A stretch of 64,000 nt of DNA from Oscheius dolichura (GCA_932521035.1 OW051494.1:9596001-9660000), one strand, 5' to 3'; shown: positions 12,611-24,864, counted from the first letter of the stretch. Made by a program: numbers and translations. The notes: generated from the letters alone by a model not told the origin.

Positions 12611-13775
12611 TGCCCAACTTTTGATAGCTTTGTTATAACCGATTTCCAATCCCTTCGTGGTTACGTTTATATTTTCTCAATGCAAGGCTAAAAACATGCC
12701 AACCTTCCTCATTTGCGTGATATTTCCCATGTCTTGATTCTCACTGAGCGTGTTGTTGCGTTAAATCTATTGTTCTTTTCTTTAGTTATTTTATGGCGTG
12801 TAAATTTCAATTATCCATCAAAAAATCTAATGTGCGCCCTTGTTTCTCATATACAGTGGTTTATTTTCTGGCGGCGCGCTTAGCGCAATTATATCTAATA
12901 AAATTTATGCAAAAATTGCGTTGAAACTTGTGTTGTGCGGCTAGACGCAAGCTATTTGGTCTCTTTCTCTCTGGTGGGATGGTTCAGCGAGCGGGCAGAA
13001 TGGGGGTCCGTTACTTACAGTTTGTATGTTGTTTTATCGTTTCCTAACTTCCAAATTCCCCGAAAGTGATATCTTTTATTGTAAACGAGGTTTAATTTAT
13101 TATTTTGTTTTATTTATGTTTTATTAATGAATCGTCTTATTGATAATGATCATTTCGTATTGATCGTTTAGAATGTGGTCTAATTCCTTCTACAGTTATT
13201 TTCAACAAATGTGACGGATCTTGTGCCAGAGAAGATGAATTCAACATTTGACGCAGTGCTTGCATGTACTGAACACAAAGAAGTGCATAACATCCATATC
13301 GATTTCTTGATTTTATGGCCACGAATTCATAACGCTTGCGAAGATTCTTTTTGCGACAGTTGGCAGCAGTTTTCTTCTAATGTTTGCAAATCTTCTCAAA
13401 TGCTATGCTTTCTTCGAAAAACGGCAAAAAAAAATTGTATTCTGGTTCGAAAAATGAACACAGAATGTTTTTATCCACTGCAGTTTTGCCAGCGATAACC
13501 TCGGGGCACGTGTCCTCGAACAGCCCGACTTTTTGTTTTTACCCTAACATTGTGTTGATGTTTTCACTCATTTTCTGCATAAAAGTGTCGCGTGATGCTC
13601 CGTTATCTTCTAAAATATATCGATATCACGGTTCGTTGAAAAGATTTGAAAGAATCGTTCCGCATGTTGTGTTTTTCAAATTCTAACCATTTTCCTGTAC
13701 CAGTGGCTTGTTACTAATCTCTGTTGAATTTGTCTCGATAAATCAACGAATTTTCACTATATTTGTTTTTAGTTA
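12611..13775. other. Intergenic: 3' UTR of ZC3H10-like gene, then AT-rich sequence
   Basis: A likely poly(A) signal (AATAAA, about 12898) closes the upstream gene. The rest has short open frames with no recognised homology and no paired splice sites that I trust. Confidence 0.5.
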
Positions 13776-16700
13776 ATGCCGAAGCGGCCCTATCAAGTGC
13801 GTAGAGGATTTCCAAAGAAATTTAATGGTGGCGGGCGGATAGCTCCAGTGAAAATTGGTAACCTTTTCGAGCCGAGGTGCTTAATTTATCTTTTTATTGT
13901 ATATTGCAATTGTAGTACATCTGAAGGACCAGTTATTACAATACCTCCCGAGAATAAAACTAAAGCACCAGTCAAATCAGTACCAAGGCAAGTAGGAATT
14001 TGTTTATTTAACTGAATTTATTTTAGCTTATTGGATTGCAACATTATAACTCCGAAAAGGCTTAAAACAATAGCGATAGCTATTATTAACGATACACAGC
14101 CTGCCCTCATGGAGGAACAATCTATAGAAGAGCCACAATCACGGTCTGCGAAGAAAAAGAAATTGAAGCAAAAGCAACGGAAAAGCATTGAAAAACCAGC
14201 ATCTTCATCTGTATTAGAATATCCGGATAACAATTTGCTGAAGAGAAAGATACGCATATCTTGTGATCCGTTGGATGATATCTGTAAGTTTGTTTTATCT
14301 TCTTATTTCCAGACTGCTACAATAAAATTATTTGGTATACGTGATGATAGTTACGCAATAGGCAGAAAACCCTTGCTATTCTTTTGTCCATCCACCAGCA
14401 GTTGTTTTTTTTTCACAAGTTATTAATATTTTCGTACTTTCTTACTGTTTCCCTTTCGAATTTGAGTTAGAATGTAACAAAACAATGTTTTGTACTTCCA
14501 ATGAACCCATCATCTCGGGCATAGCGGGTGAAAATACGTTTATTCAAGTCTTGTTTACACTTTGAAGGAAACCGTTATTGTTTGCTTCTGCCTTGATGAA
14601 TAACGGGCATTCATTCATTTCTTATTGTTTCCGTCCAATTGTATACCAAAAAACTAAAGATCGTAACATTTTCGTCATTACCAGGAAACAAAGTAACGTC
14701 TGTTAGAGATCATTGAAATATCGGCTTGTTACGACTTCTCACGTATTATTTGAACTAGAACGCCCGCAAAGAAAACATGCTCACATTTTGTTTCTTTTAA
14801 CTGGACCTCTTTCTTGCTTACTCACTACTTTCTTTTCAGTTGAGCGTTTCAACAAACCGCGAACAGCACACCCTGTTATTGATTTGGAAGGAATTGAAGA
14901 ACAGTAAGTCTTTATTTTTGACTAGAATTCCCTTTACGATTTTAGCACGACAGAAATGGTTGAAACTCCAAGAAAAGGAGTGCCTTCATTAAATGCAACA
15001 ACTACTTCGGATTTTACACTTGTTGACGCTGATTCTACAGCTGGCACAAGTCAGTTGTTGATTGATTCAACGAGTAGTGACGAAGAAGAAATTGTTTGCC
15101 TTGGTGAAAGTGAGTGCTTATCACAGCTTTGATGGTTGTTGAAAATTATTTGTACAGCTATAAAACTTTGCGTTTTATCGCAGTTTTAAATTTAGACGTT
15201 TTAGAAAGCTCTATTATTCAAAAAACTTCTAATACCAATGTCGTAGAAGTTATGGAAAAAACTAAAGTTATAGTCGAAAAAAGAGGAGAAATTGTAATAG
15301 ATGAGGAGGGCGATGACGATGTAGTTTTATTGGAAGACACGAGTAAGTTTAATATTCCAAATTTTAATAAGTAAAATTATTAGGCATGGACGTTACAAAT
15401 ATACGAATGGAACTGCTTATGGCAGAACCGGATGAGCCAGGAATTACAGCAGAGGCACTTAAATATGCGGCCATGGAAGATTCTCTTGTAAAAGGAACAT
15501 GCCAAGAATATGCAACTGTTATTAGGCATTGGGAACTTATCAAGGCATGTGCATATTGTTTTTAAAACAGTTTTTTTTTGTTTAGAAGCTTATACATAAG
15601 CCCGGTGTAAAAGATACAGTTATTCGCGTGTGTACATATAATATTTTATGCCAAGAAACTGTAAAGAAAACGGGGTATCTTTACAGGCATCTGCTGTAAG
15701 TCACCACTTTATTATCTTGATAGCATTATCTCCAGAAATACTCCAAACGAATATGTACTGTATTGGGATTATCGATGGCCGCTATTGAAGCAGAATTTGG
15801 AACATATACACGCTGATATTTTTGGTCTTCAAGAGGTTCAAGACACTCATTTTCAACAATACATATGCCCGCTAATGACCAGCTGTACGTTTTGTTTTTG
15901 TGAATATTTTATTTTCCTATTTATTTCAGTAGGCTATGGATCTATGTGGACTCCGAAAACGAAAACAGAAGATGCCAATAGTAGAGATGGATGTGCGTTA
16001 TTTTATCGTCGTGACAAATTTGAATATATTTTTTCCAAACAAGTGGAATATTATTGCGGAGAGGATATGTGTTTAGATCGGCCACAAATAGGTGAGAATT
16101 GGACCATTCTCTTCGTTTTACCACTATTTGTAGGGCAAATTCTGAGAGTTAAAGAGAAAACAACACAGAAAGAACTAGTAATTGCTAACACGCATATTTT
16201 ATTCAATATGAAGCGTGGTGATGTTAAATTAGGACAGCTGTCAATGCTATTGGCTAATCTGCGAGCTGTGAGTCGTTGTTTCAGTTTTTATAGCTCGTTT
16301 CCAACCTAAGGACCACTCGTTTCAGAATTTCTGGCCACTTTTGCGTTCAAAACTTCCTTGATTTTTTAATATCGCATCTGAATCTTTTTACCTGGGTTGG
16401 AAACGAGCGTTAGCAGCTTTTCACTTTCCTGAGAGGGGTTTTGGACTTGATAGTTGGCATCTATCCAAATAGCCAGACGAGAGATCTGTTTTGTTGTCAA
16501 CGGACTAACTTTTTTCTTTTTCATGAATCCGTAGATAGTGCCAGCAGATGATTACGCCATTTTTCATCCCTTGTTGACCATAACCTTTCCCATACGTCTT
16601 TTAGAACAGTCTCGTCATTTTGTTCGTGAAACTAGTTGCTTTTTTATTCCATTCTGAGAGGAACGTTAGTTTTGATGTAAATTAGAAGCATTTGAAAAAG

Positions 16701-18277
16701 ATCCGGCGTATTGATTAGGAAATTTTTGGAGCCCTAATTTAATTACTTTTTATGACGGTAATTACCCATAGACGCGAATTTCTTGCATTTCCCTTGGCCC
16801 ACAAGACAATGGTACAGCTGTGGATTTTTTTTTCGCAAAAGGACTTTCAACACATAGGGACAAGCTATGAAGGACTCATTAATTGTTATATTAACACTGG
16901 GTGTTCATGTTTCGGCTCGTAGAAGTTTTCCTATATGAAGAGGCGACAACATTTTGTTGCCAATATCTGCCCACTCCTTCTGGTTGGTTATGTGACATAG
17001 CCCATGTCTCCCCAACCTAATTCAGTGGTTTTACTATGTCTTCATAACGTGCTCTACCGACTTGCAAGTAACAACCCTCCTACACTAGTTTAGTTTTTTC
17101 TCTGTATTAATGGACTCCTCTTTTCCCGAGCCTCGAATATGAGTCTCTGACTTTCCGGGAAGTCGCTCACCCCAATTGTTCTCTTAATAAGAAATTCCTT
17201 ATCCCTGGCCTCTTTTGTAAGTTCCGCTCCCTGTCTTCGATGGTTCCTTCCTTCTCGGGCATATATTTCATATTCATTCTTCCCCCTTGGACTGCATCAA
17301 AATGAAATCATCGACCACTCGCACAGTTCCATCATGAACGTACCTAAATTAGTATAAGATCAACAACATTGCAACGGGGGACAACGTTTTCAAATTCACA
17401 TTCTTTTGTATCATAACCAAATTCACTCTGTACTGCACCCAAAATTACGGCATGTCAAAACACACTTACAGGCACCACACCAACGCACATAACACTAGCA
17501 CACACTGTTCCTAAATATAAAGGCATTTTTTGCCAATTTCTTTCAGGAGATGGATGACCACGGCGAAGCACCACTTATCATTATGGGAGACTTTAATATG
17601 GATAGAGGATCATATTTGTATAAATTCCTTACAGAGGGAACGTTAGTTTCTTTTATCTACATCAATTTTGAATTTCTTTAGATTATTCCTCAGAGGTCTG
17701 CCGCGGTCCTGTTTAGCTAGTGAAAAGGAAAAATCGAAAGCAGCCGTAGTGAACTTGGATGATATCTTACCGCCGAAGGTACAAATTGGGCGAGATTGCA
17801 AGTTCTTTGATAAAAAGAGTGAGTATTTTTATTGTATTGTTTTTTGACCCGTTCTTTAGAGATGAAGCCAGGTCAATTTCCAATATTTTCAGTCCAAAAG
17901 TCGAAAGTTCCTGCCCATACGATAACCCATCCGTTTAATTTATGGACAGCTCATGCACCGCTAATTGGACGTAAATCAGAAGATGAAATGTCTACATATC
18001 ACATTGACTCTGGAAATCCTGATTTTATATTCTATACTATTAAAGAGAAACAAGTGGAACCCCATGTGAGAAATTACATCAATTTTTTCTTATTTTTTTC
18101 TTATTCTAGAAGCGTACAATTTTTGAAACACCTGATCTCCGTCTCTATCGTCGCGTAACATTGCCAACAATCCAACAATGCAGAGAGACTCTTGGTCCTT
18201 GGCCAAATAAGCATGTACCCAGTGATCATATCCCATTAATTGTCGAGTTTCAATTACGAGGTGACCCGGTGCAGTAG
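13776..18277 (+). CDS. angl-1: Angel-type (CCR4 family) EEP-domain nuclease
   Basis: Fifteen exons give 2139 nt, 712 aa: 13776-13876, 13916-13987, 14027-14283, 14840-14903, 14946-15109, 15184-15342, 15384-15544, 15586-15695, 15736-15884, 15930-16091, 16134-16267, 17547-17641, 17682-17818, 17860-18065, 18110-18277. The exonuclease/endonuclease/phosphatase fold starts near residue 335. All usual active-site motifs are present: RVCTYNILCQ, FGLQEVQ, NTHILFN, GDFNMD, NPDFIFY and SDHIPLIVEF. Angel proteins are CCR4-related; vertebrate ANGEL2 is a 2',3'-cyclic phosphatase. The N-terminal 330 residues are disordered, with three SUMO-interaction-like patches. A 42-nt intron (16092-16133) is a multiple of three and reads through, so it is easily missed. 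Two introns use GC donors. A TTTTTAG acceptor precedes the ATG by 3 nt. The poly(A) signal is near 18466. Confidence 0.92.
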
Positions 18278-18523
18278 TTATTTAGATAGATCCACATTCC
18301 CTTTTTTTATCGTACTAATTGTGTATTTTACAAAAACTCTACGGGTAATACTTATTTCACTATCAAAAACAGGTGGATTTGAGCATGCTTGAAATATTGT
18401 GTTCCCCCCGTTGTAATGTTAGTATAGACAACTTATTCATTTTGTCCATTAGAGAAAGAGAAATAACAATAAAAAGTACGAGAAAACAAGTTTATTTCAG
18501 TTAATCTATGAAAAAACTGCTTC

Positions 18524-19165
18524 TCATTTTTTCTTTTTCTCAACAATATTCAGCACTTCGATCCTCTTCAGCAGAGCATCCATGGGAACTCCGCCCTCCA
18601 TCAGGACCCTCTGAGCATCAGCCAGGACATCTTCTGCGGTCATCTTGAGCATCACCATCTGCAGGTCAGCAGTTTTCTTGCTCTTTTCCTTATAGTACTT
18701 GACGAGGCGCTCCAGCGAGGGAAGAGCATCCTTGACGAATTTGCTCTTAGCGCACTTGGGCTCATGATGAGTAGATGCGAGAGCATTAGACGAGGCAGCA
18801 GACAACACGGAGACATCGGCTGACGAGGGCGGCGTCTGGGCACCGTCAGCATTGGTGGTGGAGGTGGTTGCATAGGAGACCGATTCGGCATCAGACGAGC
18901 CGCGGATCTGCTCCTGCAGAAATTCATCAACATCCGCCAAGAAGCCGCGATCATTGTATCCGCCGGATTCTTCTCCTCCGACACGATTGTAGGCCACGAA
19001 GCGGAGTTCCGTCTTCTCAATGCCGTTGACAAAGGAGCGACGAATTATAGCACATTTACGGGGAAGGGCCCGCGACGACGACGACGATTTTTTGCGATGC
19101 TGCTGCTTCTTCTTCTTGCTGGCATTGTTGTTGTCATCAACTGACGACTTGTAATGATGAGACAT
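18524..19165 (-). CDS. Small basic/Ser-rich protein, function unknown
   Basis: A single open frame of 213 aa from ATG 19165 (MSHHYKSS) to the stop. It has a Lys/Ser-rich N-terminus (KKKKQQHRKKSSSSSR), then a compact stretch (CAIIRRSFVNGIEKTELRFVAYNR), an acidic Ser/Thr/Ala-rich middle, and a C-terminal helical part ending in IVEKKKK. I recognise no domain. The frame opens further upstream to a TTG that would give a signal-peptide-like leader, but there is no ATG there, so I do not extend it. It converges with the Angel gene; the two stops are about 250 bp apart, and AATAAA on this strand lies just downstream, near 18490. Confidence 0.7.
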   Translation of the reverse strand: MSHHYKSSVDDNNNASKKKKQQHRKKSSSSSRALPRKCAIIRRSFVNGIEKTELRFVAYNRVGGEESGGYNDRGFLADVDEFLQEQIRGSSDAESVSYATTSTTNADGAQTPPSSADVSVLSAASSNALASTHHEPKCAKSKFVKDALPSLERLVKYYKEKSKKTADLQMVMLKMTAEDVLADAQRVLMEGGVPMDALLKRIEVLNIVEKKKK

Positions 19166-19455
19166 CGCAGCCGCGTGGAAACAGGGAACAATGAGAAGGG
19201 GAAGGCTAATTAGAATCGACCTTTTCAATTTTTAACAGGAATTGTCAAACTTTTTTCGCTTTTGACAAAATTCTGACTAAAAGTGTAAGTTTTTTTTCGC
19301 TTTTTACCATTTTCAGGTCAAAAATAGTTGCAATTAAGATTTTGTGGCCATTATTATTACGTCTTTCCCGTGTGGAAGTGCGTGTTTCCTTATTTTTCCT
19401 TTTGCATGTTGTATTTTTCAAATTTTGTTTGCAAGTTTCTATTATTTTTTTTAGG

Positions 19456-21029
19456 ATGGCAACACCATCGCCTGATGCAGCATCACCTCCTTCTGGAGCT
19501 TCTCCAGCTTCTCCAGCTGATGCAACTCCTGCAGTGCCAGGAAACCAATATGAAGTGTTGTGGCCTGTAGGCGACCATCCCCCAGAAGCTCCTCCTCCTC
19601 CCAAATCTGTTAAGGTTTGGTTTATATGCTTATTTTTAAAAATTCTAGATGTACTTTGTTGTTTTCGCTCAAAAATAACCGCAAGAATTGAAAATTTCGC
19701 TAAATCTTCATGGTCTAGTTTCTTTTGCAATACTTCTGCGAATTTTGCTGTCATTATATTGAACTCTTTATCTAAAAATGATGCCCTTATTCTAGAATCT
19801 ATAAAAAGAAAATTTACCAAGAGACTACTCCCCAAATTAAATTATAACGAAAGGGTAAAAGAATTAAATCTTCAGCCTTTATGGTTTAGAAGAGTAATCA
19901 AAGATCTCATTATGGCCCATAAATACATTTATGGAACAAATTCCAGCAAAAACATTTTCCCTTTATTTGACAAGAACTCTAGAAACTTTAAATTGAGATC
20001 AAACGGGTTAAAAATATTACCCCCATCACAGGCAGAAACTCATTACAAATATATTAACACGAGAACATATACACTATGGAATAATCTTCCCCAAGAAATA
20101 GTTTTTGATCAAAATATCAATAGTTTTAAAGAAAATATAACCAGATGGTTAAAAAACCATCCTTTCGTATTACATAAAATGATTTGGTGTCTTACTGGAC
20201 ACACCCTTCTTCCTGCACTATCCGCGGGAATATGCTATTGAATATGTATATTGTATATAATAGAGGTGGTTAGCATAGCCTTCGGGTTCTTTTTCCTCCT
20301 CGCCTCTGCTCCCAAACAGAAGAAAAAATAAAAATGTATGTATGTATTATAAATGATTTTGGTGTTATTAAATTCGCCATTTTATTGCCGGTCAACAATA
20401 TATATTTCTTTTTGAAGACAAATATTTGAATCAGGAGAAAATACATTTTCTATGCTGAAAAATGGCAAAAAAATTGAAAATTTTTTGTTTTCCAAAAATT
20501 ATAGACTTTTTTCAGAAGGCTGCTACGCCTCGCCGTCCGAAACCTCCTCCTCCAAATCCTCTGGATCTTATTGCCAAGGAAGCTGCAGCTAAAGAAGTCG
20601 CAGCTAGGGAGGCTTCTTCGGGCTCGAAACCCGGCACCCCCATGACCAGTGATTCGTCTTCCCATGTTGCTAACGATAAGGAAAAGAAGAAAGATAAGAA
20701 GAAGGACGTGAAGGAAGAGAAGCCGAAAGAAAAGGAAAAAGAAGAGACGAAGAGCGACGTCAAGTCAAAGAGCAAATCAAAAAAGGAGAAGAAGAAAAGG
20801 GAACATCATGAGGAGAAAGACGAGCCGATGGACAAGCGCCGAGCTCCGGTAAATTTGAATTTTTCCAGAAAAATAACTTTAAAAAATGATTTAGAAATGG
20901 GCAGTGCCGTGTTTTGTCCTCTTCATGCTGATCACTTTTGCTGGTGCCATCGCTTTCGGCATCCTAGCCGCTCATCAATGGTTCGGATTGGGTATCATCG
21001 AAGATTTTACCCTAAAGGACACCCCCTAA
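19456..21029 (+). CDS. Lys-rich single-pass membrane protein, unknown function
   Basis: Three exons, 19456-19614, 20516-20848 and 20895-21029, give 208 aa, all joined in phase 0. The N-terminus is Ala/Pro/Ser-rich (MATPSPDAASPPSGASPASP), followed by YEVLWPVGDHPPEAPPPPK, a Pro-rich and then an extreme Lys/Glu-rich tract (about residues 105-160). The last exon encodes one hydrophobic helix (PCFVLFMLITFAGAIAFGIL) and a short tail ending DFTLKDTP. This suggests a C-terminally anchored protein with a long charged cytoplasmic domain. The last exon lies in a frame with no long ORF and is easily overlooked. A TTTTTTTAG acceptor sits one base before the ATG. Intron 1 (901 bp) contains a LINE remnant. 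I recognise no family. Confidence 0.75.
19765..20345 (+). mobile_element. 5'-truncated non-LTR retrotransposon (C-terminal end), in an intron
   Basis: An open frame ending at 20241 reads ILESIKRKFTKRLLPKLNYN, LWFRRVIKDLIMAHKYIYG, a KLRSNG patch, then TLWNNLPQEIVFDQNINSFK. This is the conserved C-terminal tail of jockey/CR1-like LINE reverse transcriptases. It ends in a short tandem TATG repeat after AAAAAATAAAAA, as CR1-like 3' ends often do. The catalytic domain is missing, so it is a dead fragment. It is inserted in sense orientation in intron 1 of the membrane-protein gene. Confidence 0.8.
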
Positions 21030-21183
21030 TCAACTCTAAAAAAATATTGAGATCTTTCTTGAATAAACATAATGTGCTCTGTTTGTTGTTATTTTTGATT
21101 CTTGACCTTGGAAAACGAAATTCTAGTCGAGAAATAGATAAGGAACATTGGAAACCATTTACAAAAAAAAGCAAAAATATCAC

Positions 21184-21255
21184 AGCCACGTAAGGGGATC
21201 GAACCCTTGACCGTTGGATTAAAAGTCCAACGCTCTACCGCTGAGCTAACGAGGC
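21184..21255 (-). tRNA. tRNA-Lys (anticodon UUU)
   Basis: Reverse strand: acceptor GCCTCGT with ACGTGGC (one U:U mismatch at 4:69), D-arm GCTC...GAGC, anticodon stem TTGGA/TCCAA with loop CTTTTAA, T-arm AAGGG TTCGATC CCCTT. The discriminator base is U, unusual for lysine, so function is likely but not certain. Confidence 0.88.
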
Positions 21256-21945
21256 TCGTGTCTGCGTTCCATTAGCGCTCTGTAACCTTTGTTTACTCCA
21301 TTCTCACTGTTACCAGCCTTCTTCCTATCAATTTCCTCTAGCTGAAAACTATTTCCCTAGTCTTTTAATTATTTTTAACACCTTTCTTCCAAAAAGTCGT
21401 CATTTTCTTCTCAAAGAGCTCTCGGTGGCCAGATAACGGCTCCTGTCGTTCATTTCGGACACTAATAGGTGTTGAAACGGCTGTCAAAGGGAAACGATGT
21501 CATTCAGAAACAAGATAAGGTCAGAGAATGTGAGAGAATGAAAAAAAAACGAAATTGAATGGGAAAAATAAGAAAATTGAACGGACAATCTGAAATTGAA
21601 GTCTCCAGAATCCCGCTAATCGGAACAAATAAAAGACCCGATAAAATGTCATGTTTGACTATTTCCCACGGAGAGTATTTTATCCCTTTTTGTGCTCCGT
21701 TTAACTGGATATCTACGCCATTCGCTGGGAGAAAGAAAGAGAAGTTTTCCCATAGCCAGCCAGCCAGCCTCCCTCCAGTTTATAATCTTCTTGACCTTCA
21801 TTATATTTAATTGGAAGGGAGTTCTTTTTTTTATTCTAGAGGAATGGCGGTTCCAGAGACGTAGAGTTGATTCCATTGGCTTTTTCGTCTTTGGACCAAC
21901 TTTCCCGGGATTTTCTCACCAGCTGCAGAAGAACGGCGCCGCCAC
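21256..21945. other. Intergenic, no gene recognised
   Basis: Sequence between the tRNA and the first copies of the 16-bp motif. No supported exon. Confidence 0.4.
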
Positions 21946-22330
21946 AGTACCACAGCGCTGTCTAACTGTGGCTCTGTCTAAAAACCTTGGATTACTAGAA
22001 AGAGCCACAGTTAACTATCCATTTCTTACAGTAAGGTCAGTTTGAAGTGTTTTTTGCACAAAATCTCCTTCCTAATCCCCCGCAGTAAACAAAATTACAG
22101 TGCCACCTCGCAGCCTAACTGTGGCTCTGTCAAAAAGCACAACCCCCGTTTAAAGACAACCGTTATTCGGATTTAAGAGCAAAAAGAGCCACAATTCCAC
22201 AAATTTCGCGGGGTTTCAAGTTCTCTACAGTTTTTCTATCCTTTTCTGTCTTCTTCAGCTTTAAGAATACTGTAACTTCACAGTAACACAGCGTTTGATC
22301 TTAAAAAAGAGCCACAGTTAGACAGCTCAT
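21946..22330. repeat. 16-bp motif cluster 1 (GCTGTCTAACTGTGGC)
   Basis: First copies of the dispersed motif, at about 21958 (full), 22001 and 22112 (partial) and 22308 (inverted). The first sits in a CCACAGTACCACAGCGCTGTC context that recurs at 26.6 kb. Confidence 0.75.
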
Positions 22331-23322
22331 CCATTTTTAGGATGTTCCTCTAGTTATAGAGGTTTTTGACGGCTCATCCCCATTTTTTTACACGCACAAC
22401 AATACTACAACTCTGTGAAGGAAACAGTGACGTTATTCTGAATCTTTACGTTCCAAAATAACCCTGTTATTCCTCTTATTTACAAGATAAAGATCAGGTT
22501 TCTTTTGAGGTTTCTTTGTTCTCATCACCATCTCGGGCCGGCATTCTTCCGTTCGCCCTCATTAATTGGCTGGCACTTTCAATAAAAGCCTTCCAGGAAG
22601 AAAACGACGCTGGAAGGCGGGAAACCGGCGGGGGGAAATGAAGAGGGAGCAAGAAGGGAAAGGGCCTATAAATAACAACTGGTTGGAGGAGGAATCTTCG
22701 GATTTTCTTCCTAGAAAATTGACCTTTTAATCCAATTTTTAATTTCATTTTTAATATTAAAATGACATTAAAATTAAGAAGAATAGGAGCGGAATAATCC
22801 CCCCTTTATCCCACCTCCAATTCTCTCCACCGGGGGCGCTTAATTTTCCATAAATTTAAATGAAGGACCTTTATTTTCTTTCTCTTCTGATACTTTGCCT
22901 TGTTTTATGGAAAATACAGTAATTTCTACATTTTTAAAGGTTTTGTTTAATTCATACATTTGAACTTTTCCTAACCCCGCTAGTATAGCGCAGATTTGTA
23001 GTATAACCTAATTTTTTACTCGGTTACTTTTTATTAAATCTCGTCAGTTTGATCCGTTTTTTTTCTAGTCTGATTGTCACGAGACCCTTTACAGGTTGTT
23101 GCCAAAAGTTAAAAGGGTCAAAATAGAAGCCAAATAGGAGAGAGAGGAGAGCAGCAGGAGGTATGCAGCTCCACACCTCTCCAGCAGGTCTCCTATTCTA
23201 TGGCAGCTCTATCGGCCGCACCTATGAATGGCTCAAGGTTGGTTTACTTCATAGTTTTGTTCTAATATACCGTATTTTTACAAGGTGCGGGGTTCTAGAC
23301 AGATTGAAGCGAATTTTCAATG
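22331..23322. other. No gene recognised; possible short 5' exon near 23200
   Basis: No supported exon. The one candidate is ATGGCAGCTCTATCGGCC at 23200 running to a GTTGGT donor, too weak to call as a gene. Confidence 0.35.
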
Positions 23323-23477
23323 GGTTCGGTCCTCGGCCCTCGGTCCACCGTTCCCCCTGCAGTCTCGGCAAGACAAAAGTATAAAAGCGAAACGTTTTTG
23401 TAACAGTTTTGAATAAAGATGATCCGGCTGCCGAGACTTTACGGGTGCAGGGAATCGAAGTATCGCGGGACCGAATC
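23323..23477 (-). mobile_element. Long palindromic PSE element, copy 3
   Basis: Reverse orientation (GTATAAAAGCG read rightwards). The left PSE core has lost the CCCGTAAA half by deletion (CTGCAGTCTCGGC); the right core is intact. Confidence 0.88.
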
Positions 23478-24129
23478 AACTTCCAGTCATCCATCCAGTT
23501 TCCCCATTTTTCTGTTCTCAGTCTCAAAAACCACAGTTCTGGAGACTCACAGCGCTGGGAAAAAGCGTCCATTTCGTATAAAAAATCTAATTCAATCGAG
23601 GATTTCCCGGGAAAACTATAAAATCCCTTCAGGAGTTCTGATTCCCAAGATCCTGGGATTATTTCAATCTTTTGAACTTAAACCAGGAAAAAAAGCGGCT
23701 AATCCTTTCTTTATTTTAAAGAACACGACATTTAATTGTATAAAAACTATTCAAAGACTGATTCTGATGTCAGAAATGCCAGAAAATGTCCAAAAGGGAT
23801 TAATCCAGGAGCTGCAAAGGGAAAAACTCGCGGATAGCGAGAAAAAGGGGCTCGGCGTTCATTATGGCGGGTTTATTCAAAATTGGAGGAATCCCTACTT
23901 TTTATTCTTCTGAACAGCTTAAAATTATCCAAAGTTAGAAAAACGCTTCAAATGACGCAGGAGGACCGCCAAATTTGAAATGGACCTCCAAAGACCTTTT
24001 CTCAAGGAGTCGTAGCCAATCTCTCGACTGGTTAATTCAATTGTGGTCGAGGAAAAACAAAAACATTGTTAAAGGGCATTGGAGCGCTCTCAGACGCTTT
24101 AAATGAGAGGAAATACCCTGGAAAATAAG

Positions 24130-24700
24130 GAAACGGGGCATGTGAACTGTGGCTTGGAGAGCGCGCCACAGTTAGACAGTTAGACAGCTGTACGGCGCGG
24201 AAAGGGAGTTTTCAGCCATTTTTCGAGATTTCTAAACTTTTTAACTTCTTCACAGACAGTTTGACATACTGTAGACCCAGGAAAAGCACCACAGTTCAAC
24301 AGAAAGCCACAACTAGACAGCAGAAGAGCCACAGTTCACACTGGTGTCCTATTTCGACCTCTAAGTGGAGAAAATCCGCGTTTGCCCCCGAATTTCTTCA
24401 ATTTTCCAACAAATTCAGGTTTTCTTAATTTAGGAACCCCTTTATAATTTTGCCAAAATACTGTAATACTGGAAAAACGCCACAGTTAGACAGTGGAAGA
24501 ACCACAGCTCGCCTCAGTTTGGCCTGTATAGCTTATTTTTCACCAAAATTTTTCCATTTTTCTAACAAATTCCAGTTTTATTCTTCACCATGAATAGAAC
24601 ACTGCGTTCTATACGTTGTTCACAAATAAAAATGAGTTAAAAATCGGCAAAAAAGTAAATTCTGGCGAAACAGGGCCACAGTTAGACAGCGGCATACATG
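24130..24700. repeat. 16-bp motif cluster 2
   Basis: Inverted copies (CCACAGTTAGACAGC and variants) near 24160, 24285-24345, 24478 and 24673. At 24160 the AGACAGTT half is itself duplicated. Confidence 0.75.
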
Positions 24701-24743
24701 GGCGCGTAGCTGGGCGCGCCCGTTTTTGTTTTTTTTTAGTTTT

Positions 24744-24864
24744 CAGCCAGCCAAAACTGAATTGGAAGCTGACCCGAAATTGGGCGTTTCTCTTTTTCCC
24801 TCTGAATTCTTGCAACTCTCCCCCCAAGAAAATAATCAGCTTCCAATTCAGTTTTGGCTGGCTG
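24744..24864. repeat. Perfect 29-bp inverted repeat with 63-nt loop
   Basis: CAGCCAGCCAAAACTGAATT... at 24744-24772 is matched exactly in inverse at 24836-24864. An RNA across it would fold into a perfect 29-bp hairpin. Confidence 0.85.

Noticed and set aside
16092-16133. In-frame 14-residue insert in the Angel nuclease domain (ENWTILFVLPLFVG)
   Set aside because: It has GTGAG and TTTGTAG borders and removing it restores the family alignment, so it is a 42-nt intron rather than coding.
19166-19228. Signal-peptide-like N-terminal extension (KRSILISLPLLIVPCF) of the small basic protein
   Set aside because: The frame opens only from a TTG; there is no ATG upstream of 19165, and the stretch is pyrimidine-rich as expected of an upstream non-coding or acceptor region.
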